Shown here: piece by piece, positions 1 through 8,520 of the stretch
Layout: every line of letters starts with the position of its first letter
Numbering within the stretch: the stretch's first letter is position 1
Source: Haemophilus haemolyticus_L
Lineage (GTDB): Bacteria; Pseudomonadota; Gammaproteobacteria; Enterobacterales; Pasteurellaceae
Assembly: GCF_003490595.1 (NCBI RefSeq)
Contig: NZ_QQGY01000009.1
Location: 1-64,000, forward strand
Direction of reading: 5' to 3'
Length of the DNA stretch: 64,000 nucleotides
The notes under the pieces: generated by a model
The model's database searches: none
Seen by the model: the letters and a program-made list of their open reading frames with translations, nothing else
What the model was told of the DNA's origin: nothing
Program-made: the position numbers and the translations under genes

Positions 1-108
1 TCCGCCACTCGTCAGCAAGAAAGCAAGCTTTCTCCTGCTACCGTTCGACTTGCATGTGTTAAGCCTGCCGCCAGCGTTCAATCTGAGCCATGATCAAACT
101 CTTCAATT
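1..108 (-). rRNA. 16S ribosomal RNA, 5' end (partial)
   Basis: The reverse complement begins with the start typical of mature bacterial 16S rRNA (AATTGAAGAGTTTGATC) and continues through the conserved bacterial 27F primer region and the V1 hairpin, whose form matches Haemophilus. The gene runs off the left edge of the window, so only about the first 108 nt are present. It is the first gene of an rRNA operon transcribed leftward. Confidence 0.97.
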
Positions 109-265
109 CAAGTTCAATCGCTCAATATACTGCTTAGCTATAAATAAAACACTACTTAAAAAAGTAATTATGAATTTTCAGTTAAGCACCTATTAAGACT
201 TCAAAATTAAAAAATATTTTTAAAACAAGTCAATCAACAAGTGCCCACACAGATTGTCTGATATA

Positions 266-369
266 TTGTTAAAGAGCAAAAAACAACGACGCACGTGCAA
301 ACTTAAATACTTCACAACAGTGCGTCGTTGTGTGCGGTGCATTATAGGGATTTTCAAATCCCTTGCAAG
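266..369 (-). promoter_or_regulatory. rRNA operon promoter, leader hairpin and boxA
   Basis: Read on the minus strand, a -10 TATAAT lies at 341-346 with a -35 like TTGCAA at 363-368 (16-bp spacer). The leader then holds an 11-bp inverted repeat (284-294 with 320-330), as in a boxB-type hairpin. A boxA antitermination element (TGCTCTTTAACAA, 266-278) follows. This order of promoter, hairpin and boxA before 16S is standard for gamma-proteobacterial rrn operons. The 296 bases between 16S and the next gene hold nothing else that I recognise. Confidence 0.85.
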
Positions 370-404
370 TACTTTTTACAAAAATTTATTAGAGTGAACA
401 AATT

Positions 405-1058
405 TTATTCGTCATCTAATTTTCTATAGCCCTTCAAGCCATTCTTTCTCAAAACCTCGTTTAATTTCTTCAATAAACGCTCTTTTTCAGCTTGACTTAA
501 CATCTGGCTATTTTTATTTTGCAAAGCACATACTAACTTCCAATAAAAATCTAAAGTTGCTCCGCTGCCGCTTTTCTTTAATTCCACCAATGCATTTTCT
601 GCACCAATTTCTCTTAGCATTGCAACATCAGTAATGCCAACTTTTATTAGCGCTCTTTCATGCTTGATAGTTAAATTGGGTAAATCCTTTAATCTATTCA
701 GCTTTCTTAAAGTACGATCTAACTTCTGATTGCGAATTTGCTGAATAGAAAGAATAATCAACTTTCTACACAACATATTATTACGCATCACCTGATCTGA
801 AAGTGCATAATATTGAGAAAGTACAAATCTCTTATTCAACTCATTTGTTGTAAACGGTTCACAGCCTAATTTACTTAATTGAATTGCAAGTTCATCCTCG
901 CCACGTAGATAAAGTTTTTTATTCTGCCAAATGGCAAACATTGTCTCTTCCTTGTGAAACAAACCGTAACCTGTAAAAAGATTTTTAAAGGTAACATTTC
1001 CTACTAACTGATCTAATATAGAGCAAACATTATCTATATGCTCGTCTTTTATATTCAT
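405..1058 (-). CDS. sxy: Sxy/TfoX competence activator
   Basis: 217 residues, the usual H. influenzae Sxy length. Sxy works with CRP at CRP-S promoters to switch on the competence regulon. Both family domains are present: an N-terminal TfoX domain (about residues 10-95, with the conserved FKNLFTGYGLFHKEETMFA stretch) and a C-terminal TfoX domain (about 120-200, LPNLTIKHERALIKVGI). The ATG at 1056-1058 is preceded by AGGAG at good spacing. It diverges from recA across a 385-bp gap that holds a CRP site. It is a cytoplasmic regulator, and the abundance of uptake sequences in the window fits a competent host. Confidence 0.95.
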   Translation of the reverse strand: MNIKDEHIDNVCSILDQLVGNVTFKNLFTGYGLFHKEETMFAIWQNKKLYLRGEDELAIQLSKLGCEPFTTNELNKRFVLSQYYALSDQVMRNNMLCRKLIILSIQQIRNQKLDRTLRKLNRLKDLPNLTIKHERALIKVGITDVAMLREIGAENALVELKKSGSGATLDFYWKLVCALQNKNSQMLSQAEKERLLKKLNEVLRKNGLKGYRKLDDE

Positions 1059-1097
1059 ATAAATCTCCTATGAATAACAATTTTAAAGATGGTCAGT

Positions 1098-1180
1098 AGA
1101 AGTACTTCTGATTTGGTTTATACCATGAAGTTTTTAATCTGACTAAGAATAAATTTCAGATTTGTGAAGCTGATCGTAAA
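1098..1180 (-). promoter_or_regulatory. sxy promoter with CRP site
   Basis: A CRP-type site, TTTGTGA-N6-TCGTAAA, lies at 1161-1180. A minus-strand -10 like TATAAA lies at 1117-1122, which places the start near 1110 and the CRP centre (1170.5) about 60 bp upstream, the spacing of a class I activator. The -35 is weak, as expected for a CRP-dependent promoter. The predicted leader holds a perfect 12-bp palindrome, AGAAGTACTTCT, at 1098-1109. CRP control and leader folding of sxy are known in H. influenzae; the exact coordinates are read here. Confidence 0.7.
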
Positions 1181-1380
1181 TTTGAAATTTATTTTTATGT
1201 AAACAATTGGTTTATATATAAATATACTATATTTAAAAATTTTCTTACCTTTATGTTTTGTATATAATTTAACCTAAAATTCAATTAATAAGCTTTTATC
1301 ATAACTCCCTCATTTTAAGGTTTTGATCTACTTTCTTTGGAATACAGATCTCATACATTTCACAAATATAAATATTTTTC

Positions 1381-1408
1381 TTGACCTGTACATCAATACA
1401 GATATAAT
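1381..1408 (+). promoter_or_regulatory. recA promoter with embedded LexA (SOS) box
   Basis: The -35 TTGACC (1381-1386) and the perfect -10 TATAAT (1403-1408) are 16 bp apart. Between and overlapping them lies CTGT-N8-ACAG (1386-1401), a perfect gamma-proteobacterial LexA box. LexA bound here would block polymerase directly. Between this and the sxy promoter the intergenic DNA is AT-rich, with nothing else clear. Confidence 0.93.
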
Positions 1409-1443
1409 CACAAAAAATTGAACCTTCAAACAGGATTTTAATT

Positions 1444-2508
1444 ATGGCAACTCAAGAAGAAAAACAAAAAGCACTAGCTGCAGCATTAGGACAAATCGAA
1501 AAACAATTTGGTAAAGGCTCAATTATGAAGTTAGGCGATACCAAAACGTTAGATGTAGAATCTATTTCTACAGGATCACTTGGCTTAGATGTTGCACTAG
1601 GAATTGGTGGTTTACCTATGGGACGAATTGTAGAAATTTTCGGACCAGAATCATCTGGTAAAACCACATTAACTCTTTCCGTCATTGCCCAAGCGCAAAA
1701 AGCGGGAAAAACCTGTGCATTTATTGATGCAGAACACGCCCTTGATCCTATTTATGCAGCAAAACTTGGGGTAGATGTAAAAGAACTTTTTGTTTCTCAA
1801 CCAGATAATGGTGAACAAGCACTTGAAATATGCGATGCATTAGTTCGCTCTGGCGCAATTGATGTAATCATTGTGGACTCCGTTGCCGCACTGACACCAA
1901 AAGCTGAAATTGAAGGGGATATGGGTGATTCCCATATGGGGCTACAAGCTCGTTTAATGTCACAAGCTTTACGTAAACTTACTGGCCAAATTAAAAATGC
2001 AAACTGTTTAGTTGTATTTATTAACCAAATCCGAATGAAAATAGGTGTGATGTTTGGTAACCCTGAAACCACCACTGGCGGTAATGCATTAAAATTCTAT
2101 TCTTCTGTTCGCTTAGATATTCGTCGCACTGGTTCTGTAAAAGATGGCGAAAATATTATTGGAAATGAAACACGCGTAAAAGTAGTAAAAAACAAACTAG
2201 CGGCACCATTCCGTCAAGTAGATTTCCAAATTCTTTATGGTGAAGGTATTTCAAAAGCGGGTGAGTTATTAGAACTTGGTGTAAAACACAAGCTTGTAGA
2301 GAAATCAGGTGCATGGTATGCCTATAATGGAGAAAAAATTGGTCAAGGTAAAACTAACTCAATGAAATGGCTCAATGAAAATCCAGAAAAAGCTGATGAA
2401 TTAGAAGCACGTTTACGCGCAGAATTAGTGGCTAATCCAGAACAAGCTTTAATGGCTGACATTGAACAATCTGAAAATAGTTCAGAATCAGAAAGTGATT
2501 TTGAATAA
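1444..2508 (+). CDS. recA: Recombinase RecA
   Basis: 354 residues, full length. RecA forms the nucleoprotein filament for homologous recombination and SOS induction, and in this naturally competent group it also integrates transformed DNA. The Walker A motif GPESSGKT is at residues 67-74, and the VDSVAALTPKAEIEGD region and the L2/DNA-binding segment (FINQIRMKIGVMFGNPETTTGG) are intact. The C-terminus is acidic and serine-rich. It follows a LexA-controlled promoter; a hairpin terminator made of two uptake sequences separates it from recX. Confidence 0.99.
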   Translation: MATQEEKQKALAAALGQIEKQFGKGSIMKLGDTKTLDVESISTGSLGLDVALGIGGLPMGRIVEIFGPESSGKTTLTLSVIAQAQKAGKTCAFIDAEHALDPIYAAKLGVDVKELFVSQPDNGEQALEICDALVRSGAIDVIIVDSVAALTPKAEIEGDMGDSHMGLQARLMSQALRKLTGQIKNANCLVVFINQIRMKIGVMFGNPETTTGGNALKFYSSVRLDIRRTGSVKDGENIIGNETRVKVVKNKLAAPFRQVDFQILYGEGISKAGELLELGVKHKLVEKSGAWYAYNGEKIGQGKTNSMKWLNENPEKADELEARLRAELVANPEQALMADIEQSENSSESESDFE

Positions 2509-2525
2509 ATCAAATCATCAACGCC

Positions 2526-2555
2526 AAAAGTGCGGTCATTTTTAACCGCACTTTA
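2526..2555 (+). terminator. recA terminator made of inverted uptake sequences
   Basis: AAGTGCGGT at 2528-2536 and its complement ACCGCACTT at 2545-2553 form a 9-bp stem with a short loop after the recA stop. It probably reduces read-through into recX rather than ending all transcription, since recX has no obvious promoter of its own. Confidence 0.7.
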
Positions 2556-2587
2556 TATCAACTCAATAAAAATAAAGGAATCATTCC

Positions 2588-3046
2588 TTGTCATCCCTTG
2601 CTTTTAATTACATAGTTAATCTTCTTTCTTGCAGAGAATATAGCGAATTCGAGCTCCGCAATAAAATGCAGGAAAAGAACTTTTCGGAAGAAGAAATTGA
2701 TGATGCATTATCTTTATGCCAGGCAAAAAATTGGCAAAGTGATCATCGTTTTTCAGAAAATTATCTAAATTCACGTGCACAAAAAGGTTATGGTGTAGGA
2801 AGAATTCGACAAGAATTACTCCAATTAAAAGGAGTGTCTTCTGATATTATTGATGAAGTTTTAATGGAATCAGAAATTGATTGGTATAAAATGGCTGAGA
2901 ACTTGTTACGTAAAAAATTCCCAAATTACAACGAACAGCAAACGCCTAAAATGAAACAAAAAATTTGGCAATATATGCTATCACATGGATTTCGTAGCGA
3001 TGAATTTGCTGATTTAATTGGGCAAAACCAAAGTGAATGGGATTAA
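2588..3046 (+). CDS. recX: Regulatory protein RecX
   Basis: 152 residues, normal for the family. RecX binds RecA filaments and limits RecA activity. It has the tandem three-helix repeat pattern of RecX (ELRNKMQEKNFSEEEIDDAL near the N-terminus, then KGYGVGRIRQEL and KMKQKIWQYMLSHGF). The start is a TTG at 2588 with AAGGAA about 7 nt upstream; no in-frame ATG precedes the conserved N-terminus. It follows recA by 79 bp with a hairpin between, the usual arrangement that keeps RecX below RecA. The last codons overlap the convergent crcB by 4 bp. Confidence 0.93.
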   Translation: MSSLAFNYIVNLLSCREYSEFELRNKMQEKNFSEEEIDDALSLCQAKNWQSDHRFSENYLNSRAQKGYGVGRIRQELLQLKGVSSDIIDEVLMESEIDWYKMAENLLRKKFPNYNEQQTPKMKQKIWQYMLSHGFRSDEFADLIGQNQSEWD

Positions 3047-3429
3047 GATAAAAGTTGAGAACAAATTTTATATATCCAAATTCCCAACACAGTCATAGCT
3101 AAACATCCGAATAAATGCATCATCAATACACAAAATCCATTTAACCACTTGTCATTAAAAAATAATTCCACAACTTCGGAAGAAAAAGAAGAAAATGTGG
3201 TTAGCGATCCTAAAAAACCGGTAATTAAAAATAACTGCCATTCATCACTAATTTGTGGGAATTGCCAAAAAAGCCCAAGTAATACACCAATAATTAAGCA
3301 ACCAAGCAAATTAGCGATTAAAGTTCCAAAAGCAAATGAGGAAAATAAAGGATTAAATAACAATCCTATAGCCCAACGCAATGACGCACCTAATATTGCA
3401 CCACAACTTATGAATAATAATGCCTGCAT
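3043..3429 (-). CDS. crcB: Fluoride channel CrcB/FluC
   Basis: 128 residues with four hydrophobic segments, the size of a FluC subunit; these form dual-topology dimers in the inner membrane that export fluoride. The family signatures GTLIANLLGC (about residues 36-45) and GFLGSLTTFSSFS (about 71-83) are present. Its ATG overlaps the stop of the upstream phosphatase gene (TAATG), so the two are translationally linked. I see no fluoride riboswitch ahead of the pair. Confidence 0.93.
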   Translation of the reverse strand: MQALLFISCGAILGASLRWAIGLLFNPLFSSFAFGTLIANLLGCLIIGVLLGLFWQFPQISDEWQLFLITGFLGSLTTFSSFSSEVVELFFNDKWLNGFCVLMMHLFGCLAMTVLGIWIYKICSQLLS

Positions 3430-4247
3430 TAATAATCTAATCCAAATTGGGTTCTCAAATAACGAGCAACAGATTCTTCTTTATTTGAGCCAATAACTTC
3501 TAACTCTGGACAAGCTTTTTTTAAACGAATATCAGCATCTTGCATGATACAGCCTTTACCAGACCAAGAAAGCATTTCTACATCATTCATTCCATCACCA
3601 AAAGCAATACAGTCCTTTAACTCATATTCTCGCGATTCAAGTAAATGTTTTAATGCATCCCCTTTTGAAACATTCTTATTCATTACTTCCAAACAAGCTA
3701 ATGCTGAATAAACAATTGTCGTTACGTCACCAAACTTATCTCGTAAATAAGTTTCTACTTCAACTAAATCCTCAGGAGTTTTACCAATAAAAAAGACTTT
3801 TTCTGTCCCACGTCCATGATGTTTAGAGAAATCGACAACGTTATAATCAAATCCTGATTCTTTATGGAACTGACGCATTGCAGGAATATCTTTATTAGTA
3901 AACCAACCTTCATCTTGATAACTATTCATGCATACTTTGGAAGTATCAAATGGCGTTTTGTAAAGCTCGAGAACTAATTCTTCTGGCAAGCTATTGCTAT
4001 AAAGCAAATTACCCTGTAAATCCCGTACACGAGCCCCATTTGATGTAATCATAACCGCACGTTCCGCACCAATTTTTCCAAGAATGGATGACACATCGGT
4101 ATGGTTACGCCCCGTTGCCAAAATGATATCCACGCCATTTTGCTCTAATGCTCTCAGCGTATCAATGGTAAGATCACCCACTAAATGTTCAGGAGTTAAA
4201 AGGGTGCCATCTAAATCAGACACCATTGCTCGAAAATGTAAATTCAT
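3429..4247 (-). CDS. Cof-type HAD-superfamily phosphatase
   Basis: 272 residues. HAD motif I DLDGTLLT lies near residue 11, motif II ATGRNH near 45, a conserved lysine (KGDALK) follows the type IIB cap, and motif III GDGMNDVEML is near the C-terminus. Relatives (YidA, YbiV, Cof) dephosphorylate sugar phosphates, flavin mononucleotide or similar small molecules. The substrate cannot be told from sequence. The ATG at 4245-4247 has a GAGG ribosome site. It is translationally coupled to crcB. Confidence 0.88.
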   Translation of the reverse strand: MNLHFRAMVSDLDGTLLTPEHLVGDLTIDTLRALEQNGVDIILATGRNHTDVSSILGKIGAERAVMITSNGARVRDLQGNLLYSNSLPEELVLELYKTPFDTSKVCMNSYQDEGWFTNKDIPAMRQFHKESGFDYNVVDFSKHHGRGTEKVFFIGKTPEDLVEVETYLRDKFGDVTTIVYSALACLEVMNKNVSKGDALKHLLESREYELKDCIAFGDGMNDVEMLSWSGKGCIMQDADIRLKKACPELEVIGSNKEESVARYLRTQFGLDY

Positions 4248-4359
4248 AAAAACCTCAAAAAATAATTTGCGGTTATCATATCACTAAATATACAAATTGC
4301 CCTTGTCTAAGATCAATGTATAAAAAACCGTAATAAAAATAACCGCACTTTATTAAGGA

Positions 4360-5382
4360 TTAAGGCATTAAATCAACTGATATATTTCCTTTCATTTGAC
4401 AGCAGCACGCTAAAACATAACCTTGTTTAATTTCATCTTCTGTTAGCGGTCCGTTTGAACTCACTTCATAATCACCACTCACCACTAAAGTTTTACAAGA
4501 ACCACAAATACCTTCTCTACAGGCTGCAATAATCGGTGCTTTATGTTCTTCCAAAGCAGCTAACAATGTTTTTCCAACAGGTACAGAAAAAGTTTGAGGT
4601 ACTGGATTAGTAATAGAAAGCGTCACTTGTTTACTATTATCTAACATACAATTTTCTGCTGAAGAATGAAATTGCTCTAAAAAGAAACGCTCAGATGGGA
4701 TACCAAGGGATTCTGTCATCGCACGTAAATCACGCATATAACTCTCTGGGCCACAAGTAAGCACTGTATAATCAGCTATATTGGGTACAAGGTCAGATAA
4801 CATTTGACTATTTAAACGTCCAGCGATAAAGCCATCATCTGCATCAACAGAAGCATTAATAAATAATTTTAACTGTGGAAATTGTTCTTTCAGTAATACC
4901 CATTCTCGTTTAAAAATAACATCTTTAGGCGAATGGACACTATAGAATACAACCACATCTACACCCGGTTTATTTTTTAATAACCAGCGAGTCATAGACA
5001 TGATTGGCGTAACACCACATCCACCAGCCACAAGCAAATATCGATCACTTACAATGCGGGTACAGGTAAATTTACCCATTGGATCGGATAGCCAAATTTG
5101 ATCACCTTCTTTAATTTCGGATGTAATCCAATTAGAACCAACTCCATTTTTAATACGACGAACGGTTAAAGTAACAAAACGGCTCATTCCTGGCGTAGAC
5201 GATAGCGTATAAGCTCGTACAATATTTGGTGTATTACGAATACTTACTAAAGCATACTGGCCAGGCTCATAAGGGTAAAAATCTTGTGCTATTAATTCAA
5301 TTGTATAAACATCATCAGTTTCCTGATGAATGGAATGCACCTGCATTTCGTTATAACACAACGGATTCTGATTATTTGACAT
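4360..5382 (-). CDS. hcr: NADH oxidoreductase Hcr (hybrid-cluster protein reductase)
   Basis: 340 residues. The N-terminal ferredoxin-reductase-type FAD domain has RAYTLSS near residue 55. The NAD domain has GGCGVTPIMSM near 125. A C-terminal plant-type [2Fe-2S] ferredoxin domain has cysteines at about 288, 293, 296 and 326. This FAD/NAD/[2Fe-2S] order is that of Hcr, which passes electrons from NADH to Hcp. It lies directly downstream of hcp with an uptake-sequence stem-loop between them. Confidence 0.93.
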   Translation of the reverse strand: MSNNQNPLCYNEMQVHSIHQETDDVYTIELIAQDFYPYEPGQYALVSIRNTPNIVRAYTLSSTPGMSRFVTLTVRRIKNGVGSNWITSEIKEGDQIWLSDPMGKFTCTRIVSDRYLLVAGGCGVTPIMSMTRWLLKNKPGVDVVVFYSVHSPKDVIFKREWVLLKEQFPQLKLFINASVDADDGFIAGRLNSQMLSDLVPNIADYTVLTCGPESYMRDLRAMTESLGIPSERFFLEQFHSSAENCMLDNSKQVTLSITNPVPQTFSVPVGKTLLAALEEHKAPIIAACREGICGSCKTLVVSGDYEVSSNGPLTEDEIKQGYVLACCCQMKGNISVDLMP

Positions 5383-5402
5383 AGAATTTTCTCTTTGAAG
5401 AT

Positions 5403-5478
5403 AGAAAAAAGTGCGGTGGATTTTTAAAATGTTTATAAAGCTAATACTACAAATTAAAAAATCGACCGCACTTTTCTA
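5403..5478 (-). terminator. Stem-loop of inverted uptake sequences between hcp and hcr
   Basis: AAGTGCGGT at 5409-5417 and ACCGCACTT at 5465-5473 face each other across 47 nt. The match extends outwards (AGAAAA against TTTTCT) and partly inwards, so a long-looped hairpin can form in the hcp-hcr transcript. It may lower hcr expression relative to hcp. Confidence 0.5.
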
Positions 5479-5485
5479 TGAAATG

Positions 5486-7138
5486 TTATTTAGCTAAAGC
5501 TTCTGCCATATCTTGTTCAGGTGTTGTCAAACCGCGCAAACCGAATTTTTCATTTAATAATGCCATCACATTATCATTTAAAAATGCTGGTGCAGTCGGC
5601 CCTGTATAGATATTTTTAACACCTAATGCCAATAAGGTAAGCAAAATAACAATAGCTTTTTGCTCAAACCAAGAAAGCACAAGTGTTAATGGCAATTCGT
5701 TAACGCCAATACCCAGTTTTTGTGAAAGATTTACAGCAAGCATTATCGCAGAATACGCATCATTACATTGCCCAACATCTAACAAGCGAGGTAACCCATC
5801 AATAGCGCCAAAATCTAATTTATTAAAACGATATTTACCACAACCTAAAGTTAAAATCGCACAATCTTCCGGTACTTGACGAGCAAAATCAGTGTAATAG
5901 CTACGTTCACCTTTGCTGCCATCACAACCACCCACTAAGAAAACATGACGTAATTTTCCACCAGCAACAAGATTTATCACTGCATCTGAAGCATCTAATA
6001 AAGTTTGACGTCCAAACCCAACGGTAATTTTGTGTTCTAATTCATCATAAGGGAAGCCTGCCATTTCTTGCGCTTTCGCGATAACTTGACTGAAATCACG
6101 ATCTTCAATGTGCGTTACACCAGGCCAGCCCACAATACTACGGGTATAAATACGATCTGCGTAATTGCCAACATTAGGATCAATAATACAGTTAGAGGTC
6201 ATGATTACAGGACCTGGGAATTTGGCAAATTCTTTCTGCTGATTTTGCCAACCACTTCCATAGTTACCAACTAAATGGTTGTATTTTTTCAATTCTGGGT
6301 AACCATGCGCAGGTAACATTTCACCATGAGTATAAATATTTATCCCTGTTCCTTCCGTTTGTTCTAAAAGTGCTTTTAAATCTTTTAAATCATGACCAGA
6401 AATTAAAATACATTTTCCTGCAACAGGCTTCACATTTACCGTAGCTGGAACAGGATGACCAAATGCTTCTGTTTCACCCGCATCTAACAAACTCATTACT
6501 TGAAAATTCATATTACCGATGCCAAGTGCCTTTTCTAACAATTCATTTAGATCGCTTGGATTCGTTCCTAGCCACGCCATAAACTCATGGAATTGACGAT
6601 ATACCTCATTATCAAATTTACCTAAAACATGGGCATGTTCCATATAAGCAGCCGCACCTTTTAAACCGTATAAACAAAGCATACGCACGCCATGTACCTC
6701 TTCCCCAATCAAAGTGCGGTCAGAATTTAGGGCAAAATTCGCAGCTTGTTTTGTTAAATCAGAAATCGTTGCGGATTCAAGCTGTAAATGAGCTAACGGA
6801 TGGTTTATATCAATACTTGGATTTAGTGCACGGCAACGTTTTATTAAATTATCACGATAAGTGATGGCTTGTTGCGCATATTCAACTATACGTTGAGAAT
6901 CAAAGTTTACATTAGTCAAGGTAGAGAAAAATGCTTGCGCCGTAAAAGCATCAATTTCATTATCGATAATAGCTAAATCTCTCGCTTGAATAGCCCAAGC
7001 AGATAAGCTTTGCAGAGTTGCAACAAGGAGGTCTTGTAAATCAGAAGTTTCCGCAGTTTTACCGCACATTCCTTGAGAGTAACTACAACCGTTACCCACA
7101 GGTGTACGCATTGTTTGTTCGCATTGTACGCAGTACAT
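5486..7138 (-). CDS. hcp: Hydroxylamine reductase / hybrid-cluster protein Hcp
   Basis: 550 residues, normal for Hcp. Hcp carries a [2Fe-2S] or [4Fe-4S] cluster and a hybrid Fe-S-O cluster, and acts as an NO reductase and protein S-nitrosylase under anaerobic nitrosative stress. The N-terminal cysteines are C3-X2-C6-X11-C18-X6-C25, the enterobacterial type. Hybrid-cluster ligands fall in the SNCIIDP, GGCDGSKGERSYYTDFA and LTLGCGKYRFN regions. An FNR-like box lies 130 bp upstream. The hcr partner follows. Confidence 0.96.
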   Translation of the reverse strand: MYCVQCEQTMRTPVGNGCSYSQGMCGKTAETSDLQDLLVATLQSLSAWAIQARDLAIIDNEIDAFTAQAFFSTLTNVNFDSQRIVEYAQQAITYRDNLIKRCRALNPSIDINHPLAHLQLESATISDLTKQAANFALNSDRTLIGEEVHGVRMLCLYGLKGAAAYMEHAHVLGKFDNEVYRQFHEFMAWLGTNPSDLNELLEKALGIGNMNFQVMSLLDAGETEAFGHPVPATVNVKPVAGKCILISGHDLKDLKALLEQTEGTGINIYTHGEMLPAHGYPELKKYNHLVGNYGSGWQNQQKEFAKFPGPVIMTSNCIIDPNVGNYADRIYTRSIVGWPGVTHIEDRDFSQVIAKAQEMAGFPYDELEHKITVGFGRQTLLDASDAVINLVAGGKLRHVFLVGGCDGSKGERSYYTDFARQVPEDCAILTLGCGKYRFNKLDFGAIDGLPRLLDVGQCNDAYSAIMLAVNLSQKLGIGVNELPLTLVLSWFEQKAIVILLTLLALGVKNIYTGPTAPAFLNDNVMALLNEKFGLRGLTTPEQDMAEALAK

Positions 7139-7506
7139 AATTAAGTCCTTTTGATTAGAATAGAAAGTTTCGTTATAAACCCGATAAAATCACTCAGATT
7201 TATAAAAAAAATGATAAAACCTTTTTTCTACTAGATACAAAAGGAAATTTAGATTAATTAGAATTTGTTTGATCTAGATTAAATTAATACCAATAACAAG
7301 TTAATCTATTTTTATTTGAAAGAACACAAATTCTAACAATACTAAAAACCACGCAATAAAATTTCATATATTGGCATTACCAGTTGAAAAACGATAACAA
7401 ATTTCATTTTATCTCTCTTATAATGCAACTGTTCGAACAACAAGCAGTATCATCGAATGATGTATGTTTATTCCCCAATGGATAGTCAAAACACAAGGAG
7501 ATTATT
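7139..7506. promoter_or_regulatory. hcp/arcB divergent control region with FNR-like box
   Basis: This is a 368-bp AT-rich gap between divergent genes. TTGAT-CTAG-ATTAA at 7269-7282 is one base off the FNR consensus TTGAT-N4-ATCAA. A minus-strand TATCTA at 7232-7237 could be the hcp -10, which would place the box near -50. Toward arcB there is a plus-strand TATAAT at 7419-7424 followed by a perfect 10-bp palindrome TGTTCGAACA (7430-7439). The -35 is poor. Anaerobic control of hcp fits its known role. I see no clear NsrR or ArgR site. Confidence 0.5.
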
Positions 7507-8511
7507 ATGGCTTTCAATATGAAAAACAGACATTTACTCAGTCTTGTTCATCACACAGAACGTGAAATTAAATATCTCTTAGATCTCTCCCGAGATTTGA
7601 AACGAGCCAAATATGCAGGCACAGAACAACAAAAATTAAAAGGCAAAAATATCGCGCTCATCTTTGAAAAAACCTCCACCCGCACACGCTGTGCATTCGA
7701 AGTCGCCGCTCATGACCAAGGCGCACAAGTCACCTACATCGACCCTAACTCCTCCCAAATTGGCCACAAAGAAAGTATGAAAGATACCGCCCGCGTATTA
7801 GGCAGAATGTATGATGGCATTGAATATCGTGGCTTTAAACAAAGTATCGTTCAAGAACTGGCTGATTATGCTGGTGTGCCAGTATTCAATGGTTTAACCG
7901 ATGAATTCCATCCTACACAAATGCTAGCAGATGTGCTTACTATGATTGAACATTGCGACAAACCATTAAGCGAAATTAGCTATGTATATATTGGAGATGC
8001 ACGCAATAACATGGGTAATTCACTTTTATTAATTGGTGCAAAATTAGGTATGGATGTTCGTATTTGCGGACCTAAAGCTTTATTACCAGAAACAAGTCTT
8101 GTGGAAATGTGCGAAAAATTTGCGAAAGAAAGTGGTGCTCGTATTACTGTAACTGAAGATATAGATAAAGCGGTGAAAGGTGTAGATTTTGTCCATACTG
8201 ATGTATGGGTTTCAATGGGTGAACCATTAGAAACTTGGGGAGAACGCATTAAATTATTACTTCCTTATCAAGTCACACCTGAATTAATGAAACGCACTGG
8301 TAATCCAAAAGTTAAATTTATGCACTGCTTACCTGCCTTCCATAACAGTGAAACCAAAGTTGGTCGTCAAATTGCTGAAAAATATCCTGAATTAGCTAAT
8401 GGTATTGAAGTAACTGAAGATGTATTTGAATCTTCAATGAACATTGCATTTGAACAAGCAGAAAACCGTATGCACACAATTAAAGCGGTAATGGTTGCAA
8501 GTTTGGCATAA
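7507..8511 (+). CDS. arcB: Ornithine carbamoyltransferase, catabolic type
   Basis: 334 residues. It interconverts ornithine plus carbamoyl phosphate with citrulline. The carbamoyl phosphate motif STRTR is at residues 57-61, HPTQ near 136 and the ornithine motif HCLPAFH near 275. With arcC 9 bp downstream the pair should run citrulline to ornithine plus ATP; no arcA (arginine deiminase) is in the window. The segment 7650-7800 uses many C-ending codons and is much richer in GC than the rest of the gene, which suggests a mosaic origin. Confidence 0.96.
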   Translation: MAFNMKNRHLLSLVHHTEREIKYLLDLSRDLKRAKYAGTEQQKLKGKNIALIFEKTSTRTRCAFEVAAHDQGAQVTYIDPNSSQIGHKESMKDTARVLGRMYDGIEYRGFKQSIVQELADYAGVPVFNGLTDEFHPTQMLADVLTMIEHCDKPLSEISYVYIGDARNNMGNSLLLIGAKLGMDVRICGPKALLPETSLVEMCEKFAKESGARITVTEDIDKAVKGVDFVHTDVWVSMGEPLETWGERIKLLLPYQVTPELMKRTGNPKVKFMHCLPAFHNSETKVGRQIAEKYPELANGIEVTEDVFESSMNIAFEQAENRMHTIKAVMVASLA

Positions 8512-8520
8512 GGAGAACGT

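Noticed and set aside
1452..2075. Antisense open frames across recA
   Set aside because: They have low-complexity composition, no ribosome sites and lie fully inside a conserved gene; the same holds for nearly all frames opposite mnmG, atpA, atpD, glpA, hslU and gyrB.
3149..3496. 115-residue frame antisense to crcB and the Cof phosphatase
   Set aside because: The minus-strand genes show clear family motifs through the same DNA; this frame shows none.
3043..4360. Fluoride riboswitch for crcB
   Set aside because: No leader exists: crcB starts inside the stop of the Cof gene, and the Cof leader shows no conserved riboswitch pattern.
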